DNA from: CAVPJW01 sp963705525
GTDB taxonomy: Bacteria > Acidobacteriota > Vicinamibacteria > Vicinamibacterales > CAVPJW01
NCBI GenBank assembly: GCA_963705525.1
Contig: CAVPJW010000003.1
Coordinates: forward strand, 434,001 to 498,000
DNA: 64,000 bases
Direction of reading: 5' to 3'
The translations under genes and the position numbers were made by a program. Of this stretch, positions 51,341-61,112 are shown piece by piece. Every line of letters starts with the position of its first letter. Position 1 is the first letter of the stretch. The notes below the pieces were generated by a model that was not told the origin of the DNA, searched no databases, and saw only the letters and a program-made list of their open reading frames with translations.

Positions 51341-53188
51341 TCATTCTACCGTGACACTCTTTGCGAGGTTGCGTGGCTGGTCGACATCGCAGCCCAGCCG
51401 CACGGCGATGTCGTAGGCGAGAAGCTGGAGCGGCAGCACCATGACGATTGGCGTCAGAAGCGCCGGCGCCGGTGGCACGTGAAGGATGACGTCCGAGGCC
51501 GGATCGAGGACGCTCGAAAGGGTCGTCTCTCCGCGTGTGGCCAACGCGATCACCGAACCGCCGCGCGCCTTGGCCTCCTGGATATTGCCAATCATCTTTT
51601 CGAATACGTGATCGGACGGCGCGATGGCTACCACCGGCATGCTTTCGTCGATGAGCGCAATCGGCCCGTGCTTCATCTCGCCAGCGGGATACCCCTCGGC
51701 GTGAATGTACGAGATTTCTTTGAGCTTGAGAGCGCCCTCGAGCGCAATGGGGTAGTTGATGCCACGGCCCAGGTAAAGGAAATCGCGCCGATCGTGAAAC
51801 CTGGCGGCGATTTCTCGAACGGCCGGTGCGCACTTCATGGTTTCCTCGAGAAGGTGCGGCACTCTGAGGAGCGCTTCCATGTGTTCACGGGTGCGCTCCG
51901 CCGAGAGGTGGCCACGCGCACGGCCCAGGTGCAGCGCCAGCAGGTTGAGCGCGACCAGCTGCGACGTGAACGCCTTGGTCGAAGCCACGCCAATCTCCGG
52001 GCCTGCGCGCGTGTAAACGGTGCCCTCCGCCTCCCGCGTGACCATGCTGCCGACGACGTTGCAGATGGCAATGGTCCGCGCGCCGTTCTTCTTCGCCTGG
52101 CGTAGTGCAGCCAGCGTGTCGGCCGTCTCCCCCGACTGCGTGATGACGATCGCCAGCGTCCGGGGCCCCACGATGGGATGCCGGTAGCGATATTCCGAAC
52201 CGTAATCCACCTCGACCGGCATCCCCGCCAGCTCTTCGATGAGGAACTTGCCGACGAGACCGGCGTGCCAGGAGGTGCCGCACGCCACGATCGCGACACG
52301 GTCCACGGTCTTGAAATCGGCCTCCTCCATGCTCACTTCTTCGAGAATCACCTGACCGCGGTCGAGCGACACGCGGCCGAGGATGGTCTCGCGCGCAGCG
52401 TTCGGCTGCTCGAAGATCTCCTTGAGCATGAAGTGGTCGTAGCCGGCCTTCTCTGCCTGAACCGGATCCCACGAAATCCTCTCGGTGTTCTTCGAGATGA
52501 CTTTTCCGGAGTAGTCGGTGAACGTCACACCCTCGCGTGTGATGACGGCGATATCCTCGTCGTCGAGAAAGACGACGTCTCTCGTGTGGCTGAGAAGGGC
52601 CGGTGTGTCCGACGCCACCAGGAATTCGTGATCGCCGATGCCGACGACAATCGGTGGTCCATTCCGGACGGCGACGATCTTGTCGGGATCGTCCGCCGAG
52701 ATGATGACGAGCGCGAAATGCCCCTTGAGCTGCGCAAGGGTTCTCCGAACCGCCGCCTCGAGTCCATCGCGCCTTGTCTCGGCTTCGACCAGATGCGCCA
52801 CCACCTCGGTGTCGGTTTCCGTGATGAACTTGTGGCCCTTCGCAAGCAGGCTTCGCTTCAGCTCGAGATAGTTCTCGATGATCCCGTTATGAATGACGAC
52901 GATCCTGCCGGTGCAGTCGCGGTGCGGATGCGCATTTTCCTCGGTCGGTCGCCCGTGCGTCGCCCAGCGCGTGTGTCCGACGCCGTACGCGCCGTCGTCC
53001 AACGGATCCGACTCGATCATCTGCTCGAGTCTGGCCAGCTTGCCTGCCGTGCGGCGCACTTCGATCGAGCCGTCGCGCACGACCGCCACGCCGGCGGAGT
53101 CGTAGCCGCGATACTCGAGCCGCCGCAGTCCGTCGAGGAGAACGGGTACGACGGGCTTGTCGCCGATGTAGCCGATGATGCCGCACAT
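51341..53188 (-). CDS. glmS: Glutamine-fructose-6-phosphate aminotransferase GlmS
   Basis: 615 residues. The product begins MCGIIGYIGDKPVVPVLLDGL with Cys2 as glutaminase nucleophile, then RLEYRGYDSAG and HTRWATHGRPTEENAHPH. The two SIS domains have GTSWHAGLVGKFLIEELA and SQSGETADT-like motifs, and the C terminus ends QPRNLAKSVTVE. It makes glucosamine-6-phosphate for cell-wall precursors. It follows glmU by 19 bases. No glmS ribozyme is visible in that gap. Confidence 0.96.
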   Translation of the reverse strand: MCGIIGYIGDKPVVPVLLDGLRRLEYRGYDSAGVAVVRDGSIEVRRTAGKLARLEQMIESDPLDDGAYGVGHTRWATHGRPTEENAHPHRDCTGRIVVIHNGIIENYLELKRSLLAKGHKFITETDTEVVAHLVEAETRRDGLEAAVRRTLAQLKGHFALVIISADDPDKIVAVRNGPPIVVGIGDHEFLVASDTPALLSHTRDVVFLDDEDIAVITREGVTFTDYSGKVISKNTERISWDPVQAEKAGYDHFMLKEIFEQPNAARETILGRVSLDRGQVILEEVSMEEADFKTVDRVAIVACGTSWHAGLVGKFLIEELAGMPVEVDYGSEYRYRHPIVGPRTLAIVITQSGETADTLAALRQAKKNGARTIAICNVVGSMVTREAEGTVYTRAGPEIGVASTKAFTSQLVALNLLALHLGRARGHLSAERTREHMEALLRVPHLLEETMKCAPAVREIAARFHDRRDFLYLGRGINYPIALEGALKLKEISYIHAEGYPAGEMKHGPIALIDESMPVVAIAPSDHVFEKMIGNIQEAKARGGSVIALATRGETTLSSVLDPASDVILHVPPAPALLTPIVMVLPLQLLAYDIAVRLGCDVDQPRNLAKSVTVE

Positions 53189-53207
53189 GAAGTGACGCCC
53201 GGCTTGC

Positions 53208-54584
53208 CTACTTCTCTTTCCGCGCTCGCGCCCAGCCCAGCTTGTTCACCTGCCGGCCTCGCGCAATTCCCAGCGATTCCGCCGGCACGTCTTCGGTGAT
53301 GGACGATCCCGCGGCGACGTAGGCGCCGCGACCGACGCGCACCGGCGCGATCAGCTGGGAATCGCTGCCGATGAAGGCTTCGTCATCGATCGTTGTCTGA
53401 TGCTTCCGTACACCGTCGTAGTTGCAGGTAATCGTTCCAGCCCCCACGTTGACGCGCGACCCTATCGTCGCATCGCCGAGATAGGCAAGGTGATTCGCCT
53501 TCGAGCCCGGTCCGAGCACCGTGTTCTTCAGCTCGACGAAGTTGCCAACGCGCGCTTCCTTTAAGACGACCGAATCCGGTCGAAGGTGCGCAAACGGCCC
53601 GACCCGCACATCGTCGGCAAGCCGGGCTCCGGTCAGCACCGAGAAGTTGTTGATGGTCACGCGATCGCCAATCGTCGAGTCCACAATGCGCACACCCGAA
53701 TGGATCTCGCAGCCAGCGCCAATCGATGTCTGACCCTCGAGATACACCCCGGGGTGAATGACCGTGTCGCGGCCGACGGTGACGTCGGCGTCGACGTAGG
53801 TCGTGCGCGGATCCTCGATCGTGACGCCCGACTCCATCAGCGCATCGGTTTTCGATTGCCTGATCATGGTGCTCACTTCCGCCAGCTCGCGCCGGCTGTT
53901 GATGCCAAGGACCTCTTGAGGCGAAGCCGCCGTGAATCCTTCGATACGCCGACCCTGATGGACATAGGCGGCGACGATGTCCGTCAGGTAGTACTCGCCT
54001 TGAGCGTTGTGCGAGGCCAGCGACGAGAGGCCGGAAAAGAGCCCGTCGAGCGAAAAGGCGTAGATGCCGCTGTTGATTTCATGAATCCGTCGCTCTTCGA
54101 GAGACGCATCGCGCTCTTCCACAATCCGTGTGACGCGCGACCCGTCGCGGACGATTCGACCGTAGCCAGTCGGACGATCGACGATCGCAGAGAGAACCGT
54201 GACGGCAGCCTGCGTTGATTGGTGGCTGGCGAGCAATTGCTGAAGCGTCGACGTCTGGAGCAGCGGGGAATCCCCCGACAGGAGGAGCAGCGTTCCCTTC
54301 TTGTCTTCAAGAACGGGCCTGGCTTGGAGCAGAGCGTGGCCGGTTCCGCGCTGGGGTTTCTGGATCACAAAAGAGAGTCCACTCCAGGAATTCAGCGCCA
54401 CCCGGACAGATTCGGCCATATGACCAACAACTAGCGTCGTCGACTTGGCTGAGAGTGGTCGCGCTGTCCGGAGGACGTAGTCGATTATTGGTCGTCCGGC
54501 CAAACGATGAAGCACCTTGGGGAGATCGGAGCGCATGCGAGTCCCCTTGCCCGCCGCGAGAATCACGGTGTGAAGGTCGGTCAT
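53208..54584 (-). CDS. glmU: Bifunctional GlmU (GlcN-1-P acetyltransferase / GlcNAc-1-P uridyltransferase)
   Basis: 458 residues from ATG 54584. The uridyltransferase motif is ILAAGKGTRMRSDLPKVLHRLAGRP. The C-terminal left-handed beta-helix has repeats such as GRDTVIHPGVYLEGQTSIGAGC and NHLAYLGDATIGSRVNVGAGTITCNYDG. Together with GlmS it supplies UDP-GlcNAc for peptidoglycan and LPS. Confidence 0.96.
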   Translation of the reverse strand: MTDLHTVILAAGKGTRMRSDLPKVLHRLAGRPIIDYVLRTARPLSAKSTTLVVGHMAESVRVALNSWSGLSFVIQKPQRGTGHALLQARPVLEDKKGTLLLLSGDSPLLQTSTLQQLLASHQSTQAAVTVLSAIVDRPTGYGRIVRDGSRVTRIVEERDASLEERRIHEINSGIYAFSLDGLFSGLSSLASHNAQGEYYLTDIVAAYVHQGRRIEGFTAASPQEVLGINSRRELAEVSTMIRQSKTDALMESGVTIEDPRTTYVDADVTVGRDTVIHPGVYLEGQTSIGAGCEIHSGVRIVDSTIGDRVTINNFSVLTGARLADDVRVGPFAHLRPDSVVLKEARVGNFVELKNTVLGPGSKANHLAYLGDATIGSRVNVGAGTITCNYDGVRKHQTTIDDEAFIGSDSQLIAPVRVGRGAYVAAGSSITEDVPAESLGIARGRQVNKLGWARARKEK

Positions 54585-54677
54585 GGAGTCGAGAGCGGAC
54601 CAGGCGTTACCCAGACCTCCAAGTCTGGAATGATTGCACATCGTGTCATCGGCCGCTCTGGCCGAGGGACAAGCGAA

Positions 54678-55358
54678 CTAGCGGCTGCGGCGAATCGGCC
54701 GGCGCCGATCCGAGCGGATGGGAGCGGCAGGCGCTTCGAGGGCAGCCTTGACGTCGTCCTCACGCCGAACGGCATCAAGGTCGGCGTCCTGGCGCGCAAG
54801 GGAACGATTCTCGGGATTGAGCGCGATGGCGCGGACCAGGAAGCCCGCGGCGCGTTCGATGTTGCCACTGAGCGCGTATGCAACCGCCAGCATGTAGAGC
54901 GCGTGATCGTTCTCGGGATCCCCGGAGCGCACCGACTCCAGGTGCGACACGGCCGCGTCATAGTCGGCGCGATTGAGGGCAAGCGTGGCCGCGTAGAGGC
55001 GCTCTTCGTCGGTCTTCGGCGCCGACTCCCGCGAGATCTGTTGACGACGGCAAATCGTGAGGTAGAGGCGAATGCGCTCGTGAAGCTCCTTCTCGTCCGG
55101 ATACCCGGAGAGCACTGATTCGAGCACCGTGGCCGCCGCATCGTAGTCGTGCCGTTGCAGCAGACCCAATGCATGCTCGTAGAGCCGAACCGCCTCGGGG
55201 TTCGTTGGGGCTCGCACGGGTTCTGGACGTGGCGGAGACTTCGAAGGCGTTGAATTCTGGCTTTCGACCAAATTATTAGGTGATTTGGTGCGACGTGGCG
55301 GGGTCTTCGGGAGCTGTCGAGCCGAAGGGCGAGGGCGAGCCCGCCGCTGCTTCGCCAT
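54678..55358 (-). CDS. Tetratricopeptide-repeat protein of unknown function
   Basis: 226 residues. A basic, disordered N terminus (AKQRRARPRPSARQLPKTP) is followed by TPR helices: AVRLYEHALGLLQRHDYDAA, then ERLYAATLALNRADYDAAVSHLES and ALYMLAVAYALSGNIERAAGFLVRAIALNP. A basic tail ends with RRPIRRSR. It is upstream of glmU on the same strand, 93 bases away. TPR proteins scaffold protein contacts; the partner is unknown. Confidence 0.75.
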   Translation of the reverse strand: MAKQRRARPRPSARQLPKTPPRRTKSPNNLVESQNSTPSKSPPRPEPVRAPTNPEAVRLYEHALGLLQRHDYDAAATVLESVLSGYPDEKELHERIRLYLTICRRQQISRESAPKTDEERLYAATLALNRADYDAAVSHLESVRSGDPENDHALYMLAVAYALSGNIERAAGFLVRAIALNPENRSLARQDADLDAVRREDDVKAALEAPAAPIRSDRRRPIRRSR

Positions 55359-55626
55359 GAAGCCTCCGGGCACGTGCCGAGGGAATCGGTCAGGATCAGG
55401 CGAGTCCCGGCCGGTCTGAAGAGTTCGCGTAACTTAGCAAAACGCCTCAAGACGGTCAAGGCGGCGGGATCCCAATGTGGGTGTCTGACCACAAGTCGTT
55501 GAAGAATCGTCACAACTGGAGAAGGCGGGAATCCCGGAACTGGCTGAATTGAAGGGATTCTGGATGAACAACAACGCCCAGACCCAATCAGAATACGGCC
55601 AAGGCTGCGCAACCTCGAATTGGGCA

Positions 55627-56472
55627 TTACACCGAAGACTTGGCCTCTTCGAGCATTGAATAGACCATGCGCGCGCTGATGCCGTGCTTCCTGGCCAGGT
55701 CACGGATAGCAGCACGTCGAGAGATATCACCATTCTTGGTCAAACAACCATATTGAACGTTCAGCAGGGCCGGGTCCACTGGCCCCTTGGCGGCTGCGAC
55801 GGATTGTTTAGGGGCGAGGACGACCGTCAATTCCCCTTTGGGTTCGCCCTTGAACTGCTTGGCAACCTCATTTATTGGTCCAATAACCAAAGATTCGTGG
55901 ATCTTTGTCAGCTCACGTGTAACAGCTACGATTCGTTCAGGTTCAAGCCTCACCAACTCCGCGATAGTGTCGAGGATTCGGCGGGGCGAGTCGAAGAAGA
56001 TGACGGTTCTGGACTCCTGCAGCAGTGAGGCCAACCATAGTATTCTGGCTTTAGACCTAAATGGTGCATACCCGGCAAAGATAAAGCTGTCGGTGGGTAA
56101 ACCCGATGCAACGAGAGCCGCCAGCACGGCGCTCGCCCCGGGAATCACTTCAATTCGGATGCCTGCGGCGCGGGCGGCACGAATCAGCGGAAAACCAGGG
56201 TCTGAAACAGTCGGCGTGCCGGCGTCCGATACCAACGCGATCGACTCGCCTCCGCGCAGACGCTCGATCATCCGCGGAATCCGCGCGCGTTCGTTGTGCT
56301 CGTGGAGGCTCGTGGTCGGCGTGGAGATCTTGTAGTGCTTGAGGAGGATGCCCGTCCGCCGCGTGTCCTCGGCGGCGACGAGGCTGACCTCACGCAGCAC
56401 ACGGAGCGCTCTGAGCGTGATGTCCTCGAGGTTGCCGATTGGCGTGGACACGACGAAGAGCGTCCCGGACAT
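55627..56472 (-). CDS. rsmI: 16S rRNA (cytidine-2'-O) methyltransferase RsmI
   Basis: 281 residues. TLFVVSTPIGNLEDITLRAL, VAAEDTRRTGILLKHY, ALVSDAGTPTVSDPGF and EVIPGASAVLAALVASGLPTDSF are the family motifs, followed by FFDSPRRILDTI. A short C-terminal HTH-like helix pair (AAIRDLARKHGISARMVYSML) ends the protein. RsmI methylates C1402. The coding bases beyond about the first third, and the 250 bases after the stop, are clearly poorer in GC than the surroundings. It is divergent from the DUF885 gene with a 39-base gap. Confidence 0.94.
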   Translation of the reverse strand: MSGTLFVVSTPIGNLEDITLRALRVLREVSLVAAEDTRRTGILLKHYKISTPTTSLHEHNERARIPRMIERLRGGESIALVSDAGTPTVSDPGFPLIRAARAAGIRIEVIPGASAVLAALVASGLPTDSFIFAGYAPFRSKARILWLASLLQESRTVIFFDSPRRILDTIAELVRLEPERIVAVTRELTKIHESLVIGPINEVAKQFKGEPKGELTVVLAPKQSVAAAKGPVDPALLNVQYGCLTKNGDISRRAAIRDLARKHGISARMVYSMLEEAKSSV

Positions 56473-56511
56473 CAGGCTGAGAAGTATTGTACCATTGGGG
56501 GTTTGAGACCC

Positions 56512-58170
56512 ATGCCTCAATCCGAGCCGTTCCCCCACTTCGTTGACGACTATCTGTCGTTCCTGCACGAGACGCAGCCGACGAACGCGACGCTCGACGG
56601 GGTGCACCAGCACGACGATCTGCTCGAAGACCTCGCGCGATCGGCCATCGAGGGCCAGGCGCAATCGCTCGCCGGATTTGCGAGGCGGCTGGACGAGATC
56701 GACGCGTCAGGCCTGACGGCCATCGAACAGGTCGAACGTCCCATGCTGGCGTCGAACATCCGCGGCCGAATGCACGAACTGGAAGAAGTGCGCACCTGGG
56801 AGCGGAATCCACAGTTCTACGCCGATGTCCTGGCCTCGAGCCTCGCGGCGCAATCGATCTTCGGCTATGCCCCCGTCTCCGAGCGGGCACGTCGCGTGCT
56901 CTCCAAGCTCCGCCAGGCCCCACGAGTTGTCCAGGCCGCGCGGGACAACGTCAAGGATCCTCCGGGCATCTTCGTGAAGGTGGGGCTCGAGACATTCCGG
57001 GGCGCCTTGAAGTTCATCGAGTCCGATCTGCCGCGCGCTTTTTCGGCACTCGACGATCTGCATTTGCTGGGCGATCTTGCCGACGCCTCGACCGAGGCCG
57101 CGCAGGCGGTGAAGTCCTACATCGAGTATCTCGAGCAGGAGATGCAGCCTCGCGCGCGCGCGTCGTTCCGGCTGGGCCGTGAGCGTTTCGAAAAGAAACT
57201 GAAACTGGACGAGGGCATCACCCTCGACTGCGATCGCCTGCTCGGCATCGCGATGCGCGAGCTCAAGGCGACGCAGGAGGAATTCAAGGCGACCGTTGGC
57301 CGCCTGAATGGGGGCGACCCGATTGAGTCGTGGCGCCGTGCCAAGGACAACCATCCGGGCAGTGGCGAGCTGATCGACGTCGCGCAGAAACAGGTTGACG
57401 ACCTCGGCACGTTTCTCGAACGCCACGCCATCATCTCGATTCCCTCCGGCGAACCCATCGTCGTCGCACCCACACCTGATTTCTATCGATGGTCGTTTGC
57501 GAGCATGTGGACGCCCGGACCGTTCGAAGCCAAGCCGACTCGGGCGTACTACTACCTGACGGATGCGGATCCATCGTGGCCGAGCGAGCGCCAGGAAGAG
57601 CACCTGCGCGATTTCAACTACCCGACGCTCTGGTCGATTTCGATTCACGAGGTGTATCCGGGGCACTTCCTGCACTATCAGCACCTGCGACAGGTGGACT
57701 CCAAGGTCAGGAAGTCCATCATGTTCTCGCCGGCGTCGTTCGTCGAAGGCTGGGCGCACTACTGCGAGCAGATGATGGTCGAAGCCGGGTTCGGCCGTCA
57801 GGACCCGACGATCAAGGCGGGCCAGCTCGCGGAAACGTTGATCCGGCTCGCGCGGCTCGTCGTCGGCATCAAGCTGCACGCCGAGGATCTGTCCGTCGAG
57901 CAAGGCATGCGATTCTTCCGCGACGAGGCCTTCATGGAGGAGTCGAGCGCGCGACGCGAGGCCGAGCGCGGTACGTTCGACCCGACGTATGTCGTGTACT
58001 CGCTGGGCAAGCTGATGCTGCTCAAGCTGCGGCGCGATTACAAAGAAGCGCAGGGCAGCAAGTTCGCGCTGCGCTCGTTCCACGACACCTTGATCGGGCT
58101 GGGCACGGCGCCCTTCTGGGTGCACCGCAAGCTGATGCTCGGTGATCACTCGGGCGAGCTGCTCGAGTAG
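56512..58170 (+). CDS. DUF885 family protein, probable zinc-dependent hydrolase
   Basis: 552 residues from ATG 56512, which follows the gap to rsmI. The family signature HEVYPGH lies at about 379-385 and FVEGWAHYCEQMM around 409-421; together they give the metal-ligand set of this M-clan-like family. No signal peptide is visible, so it may be cytoplasmic. Substrate unknown; annotated relatives are presumed peptidases. Confidence 0.88.
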   Translation: MPQSEPFPHFVDDYLSFLHETQPTNATLDGVHQHDDLLEDLARSAIEGQAQSLAGFARRLDEIDASGLTAIEQVERPMLASNIRGRMHELEEVRTWERNPQFYADVLASSLAAQSIFGYAPVSERARRVLSKLRQAPRVVQAARDNVKDPPGIFVKVGLETFRGALKFIESDLPRAFSALDDLHLLGDLADASTEAAQAVKSYIEYLEQEMQPRARASFRLGRERFEKKLKLDEGITLDCDRLLGIAMRELKATQEEFKATVGRLNGGDPIESWRRAKDNHPGSGELIDVAQKQVDDLGTFLERHAIISIPSGEPIVVAPTPDFYRWSFASMWTPGPFEAKPTRAYYYLTDADPSWPSERQEEHLRDFNYPTLWSISIHEVYPGHFLHYQHLRQVDSKVRKSIMFSPASFVEGWAHYCEQMMVEAGFGRQDPTIKAGQLAETLIRLARLVVGIKLHAEDLSVEQGMRFFRDEAFMEESSARREAERGTFDPTYVVYSLGKLMLLKLRRDYKEAQGSKFALRSFHDTLIGLGTAPFWVHRKLMLGDHSGELLE

Positions 58171-58192
58171 GCCTTCGGTTCCGGTAGCAGCA

Positions 58193-58540
58193 ATGCCCCT
58201 CTACGAATACGAATGCGACGCCTGCGGGCATCGCGTCGAGATCATTCAGAAATTCTCCGACGCGCCGCTCGCGAAGTGCCCAGTCTGCGGCGAACCGGTC
58301 CACAAACTGATGTCGTCGCCGGCCATCCAGTTCAAGGGGACGGGGTGGTACATCACCGACTACGCCAAAAAGGGCAGCGGCGACGGATCGAGGTCGGAGA
58401 GTTCGACGACCAAGTCAGACAGCTCGACGAAGTCATCTGAAACGAAGAGCGATACCTCCGCGTCTGAAAAAAGCACCAGCGACAAGTCCCCGACCGAGTC
58501 CAAGCCCGCGAAGACGCCCACCTCATCGTCGAAGGAGTGA
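58193..58540 (+). CDS. FmdB-type zinc ribbon protein
   Basis: 115 residues. MPLYEYECDACGHRVEIIQKF and AKCPVCGEPVHKLMSSPAIQFKG form a zinc ribbon with two CxxC pairs, the FmdB/CxxC_CXXC_SSSS family. After about residue 60 the tail is Ser/Thr/Lys-rich low complexity. The start at 58193 is the first Met that opens the zinc ribbon. Role unknown. Confidence 0.88.
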   Translation: MPLYEYECDACGHRVEIIQKFSDAPLAKCPVCGEPVHKLMSSPAIQFKGTGWYITDYAKKGSGDGSRSESSTTKSDSSTKSSETKSDTSASEKSTSDKSPTESKPAKTPTSSSKE

Positions 58541-58619
58541 GCACGGAATCCCGAAGCTCCGACGTTGCGGATCGGCGTCGCGACAAACCGGGAGCCTTTG
58601 AATGTGCCTGGCGAGAGGT

Positions 58620-59525
58620 TCAGCGCTTGGCTGTCGGGATTTGGTGCTCGGCGCAGATCGAGGCGAGGTATTCGCGGAACGGTTCCGCGAGATCCGGGCG
58701 ACGCAGGGCGAAGTAGACGACGGCCTTGAGAAACCCGAGCTTGTTGCCGGTGTCGTGCCGCACGCCCTTCACTTCGAACGCATAGATGGGGCGGTCTTTC
58801 AGCAGCCGGCGGAGGCCGTTGGTCAATTGAATCTCGCCGGTCCGATCGCTCGCAGTTGCCTGGAGCGCGGGAAAGATGTCGGGTGTCAGGATGTAGCGTC
58901 CGATTATGGCGAGATCCGACGGCGCCTCGCTCTTCGCCGGCTTTTCGACGAGATCGGCAACCCTGAAGATGCCGGGACCGAGCGACTGGCTGCGGTCGAG
59001 CGCGATGACGCCGTAGCTGGAAATGTCGCTCCTCGGCACGCGCTCGACCGCCAGCACCGGACCGCCCACTCTATCAAAGACGTCGATCATCTGCCGGAGT
59101 GCCGGCGGGTCCGCATCGATCACGTCATCGCCCAGGACGACGGCGAAGGGTTCGTCGCCGACCAGTTCGCGCGCGACGAGCACGGCGTGGCCGAGCCCGA
59201 GCGGCTCGCCCTGGCGGACGTACGCGAAATTGATCAGATTGGAAATCTTGCGGATTTCGTGGAGGAGCGCGGTCTTGCCGCGCGCCTCGAGGAACGTTTC
59301 GAGCTCGACCGAGACGTCGAAGTGATCCTCGATAGCGTTCTTGCCGCGGCCGGTGACGAGGATGATGTTCGAGATGCCCGCGAGGACGGCTTCCTCGACG
59401 CCGTACTGGATGATCGGCTTGTCCACGAGCGGCAGCATTTCCTTGGGCTGCGCCTTGGTCGCCGGCAGGAAGCGCGTGCCGAGACCCGCAACAGGAAACA
59501 CGGCTTTGCGGACAGGACCGTTCAC
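58620..59525 (-). CDS. galU: UTP-glucose-1-phosphate uridylyltransferase GalU
   Basis: 301 residues. AVFPVAGLGTRFLPATKAQPKEMLPLVDKPIIQYGVEEA is the nucleotide-sugar transferase motif, with VVLGDDVIDAD, VPRSDISSYGVIA and LTNGLRRLLK further on. It makes UDP-glucose for surface glycans. It is convergent with the FmdB-type gene and divergent from serS. Confidence 0.96.
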   Translation of the reverse strand: MNGPVRKAVFPVAGLGTRFLPATKAQPKEMLPLVDKPIIQYGVEEAVLAGISNIILVTGRGKNAIEDHFDVSVELETFLEARGKTALLHEIRKISNLINFAYVRQGEPLGLGHAVLVARELVGDEPFAVVLGDDVIDADPPALRQMIDVFDRVGGPVLAVERVPRSDISSYGVIALDRSQSLGPGIFRVADLVEKPAKSEAPSDLAIIGRYILTPDIFPALQATASDRTGEIQLTNGLRRLLKDRPIYAFEVKGVRHDTGNKLGFLKAVVYFALRRPDLAEPFREYLASICAEHQIPTAKR

Positions 59526-59689
59526 GAAACTGCCTCCGCCAGCATCGTACCTCAGGACCTCCGGTTTCCGGTACTGGTTTCGGGCGTTTGCGGTCGGATC
59601 TACAATTCCCTGCGGCCCTTGTGAGCTGCGTCAAGGGTCGACCTGACCGATTCGCCGCGTAAGGACGCGGCAGGGGCCTCCACCATCTT

Positions 59690-60994
59690 ATGCTCGACGC
59701 CGCATTCGTTCGCGATCATCTCGATCAAGTGCAGACCGGCCTGAGGAATCGAGGGATGGCGGCCGACGCCGACCTCGAGGAGCTGAGCAAGCTCGAGACC
59801 CGGCGGCGCCGCGTCATCCCGGAGTTGGAGGGCCTGAAGCGCCAGCAGAACACCGCGGGCGACGAGATCGCGCGCGCGAAACGGATGGGCAAGGATGCGA
59901 GCGGCATCTTCGAAACCAACCGCGCACGGGGACAACAGATCAAACAGCTCGACATCGAGCTCGACCAGATCGAGCAGCAGCGACTGCGCATCCTGCTGAC
60001 GCTCCCGAACCTTCCACATGCGACCGTGCCCATTGGAAGAGGCTCGGCCGGCAACGTGGAGGTCCGGCGTGTCGGCGATCCCCCCACCTTCGCCTTCACG
60101 CCGCAGCCTCACTGGGACCTCGGCCCCGCGCTGGGGATTCTCGACTTCGAGCGCGCCACGAAAATCTCCGGCGCGCGTTTTTCCGTGCTCATCGGCGCAG
60201 GGGCGCGCCTGTCGCGGGCGCTCATCGACTTCATGCTCGATCTCCACACCCGCCAGCACGGCTACGTCGAGATCGAGCCGCCGTTTCTCGTCACCAGTGC
60301 GGCCCTGACCGGGACCGGCAACCTCCCGAAGTTCGAGGCCGATCTTTTCAAGATCGCCGGCGACTGGGATCTGTATCTTGTGCCCACGGCCGAAGTACCG
60401 CTGACCAACCTCCATCGAGGGGAGATCCTCGATGGGCGCATGCTGCCGATACGCTACACGGCCTACACGCCCTGCTTCCGGAGCGAGGCCGGTTCGTATG
60501 GCGCCGACGTCCGCGGCCTCATCCGGCAGCACCAATTCGACAAGGTCGAGCTCGTGAAGTTCACAGAGCCCGAGCGCTCGTATGACGAGCTCGAGTCGTT
60601 GACCGCCGATGCAGAGAAGGTCCTGCAGTTACTGGGGCTGCCGTACCGGACGATGGCGTTGTGCACGGGAGACATGGGATTTGCGTCGGCCAAGACCTAC
60701 GACATCGAGGTGTGGCTGCCGAGCCAGGAGACCTACCGCGAGATCTCATCGTGCAGCAATACGGAAGCGTTCCAGGCGCGGCGCGCGAACATCAAGTACA
60801 GACCCGGCGGAACCGGCAAAGCGGAGTTTGTCCACACGCTGAACGGCTCGGGCCTCGCGGTCGGCAGGACGCTCATTGCCATCCTCGAGAACTTTCAGCA
60901 GAAGGATGGCAGCGTGCGCATTCCAGACGTGCTCCGTCCTTACATGCGCGGGCTCGAGGTCATCGAGCGCGAGCCGTCTTCCTCCGGTCAATAA
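59690..60994 (+). CDS. serS: Serine-tRNA ligase
   Basis: 434 residues. An N-terminal antiparallel coiled coil for tRNA-Ser (RRVIPELEGLKRQQNTAGDEI onward) precedes the class II core. Motif 2 is YTPCFRSEAGSYGADVRGLIRQHQFDKVE, and motif 3 is NGSGLAVGRTLIAILENFQQ. LDFERATKISGARFSVL is also typical. ATG 59690 begins MLDAAFVRDHLDQV, as expected for the family. No T-box leader was seen upstream. Confidence 0.96.
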   Translation: MLDAAFVRDHLDQVQTGLRNRGMAADADLEELSKLETRRRRVIPELEGLKRQQNTAGDEIARAKRMGKDASGIFETNRARGQQIKQLDIELDQIEQQRLRILLTLPNLPHATVPIGRGSAGNVEVRRVGDPPTFAFTPQPHWDLGPALGILDFERATKISGARFSVLIGAGARLSRALIDFMLDLHTRQHGYVEIEPPFLVTSAALTGTGNLPKFEADLFKIAGDWDLYLVPTAEVPLTNLHRGEILDGRMLPIRYTAYTPCFRSEAGSYGADVRGLIRQHQFDKVELVKFTEPERSYDELESLTADAEKVLQLLGLPYRTMALCTGDMGFASAKTYDIEVWLPSQETYREISSCSNTEAFQARRANIKYRPGGTGKAEFVHTLNGSGLAVGRTLIAILENFQQKDGSVRIPDVLRPYMRGLEVIEREPSSSGQ

Positions 60995-61112
60995 ACCCAG
61001 GACCCATCAGGAAGGCGCTCGCCATAGACGCGGGTAATCCTCTGCGGCGCGGACGAATGTCTGTCGCTGGCCGGACTATCCGTTCATCAACGAAAATCAT
61101 CGTTTTGGAGCG

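Noticed and set aside
53189..53207. glmS ribozyme or riboswitch upstream of glmS
   Set aside because: Only 19 bases separate glmU and glmS, far too short for the glmS ribozyme, and no matching core was seen.
55434..55733. Possible small gene on the minus strand between rsmI and the TPR gene
   Set aside because: The 99-codon frame begins inside rsmI in another frame and has no motif or plausible ribosome binding site; the region is better described as a low-GC gap.
58370..58530. Ser/Thr/Lys repeat tail of the FmdB-type protein as a tandem repeat
   Set aside because: Units are irregular in length and sequence; it is low-complexity coding sequence typical of this family.
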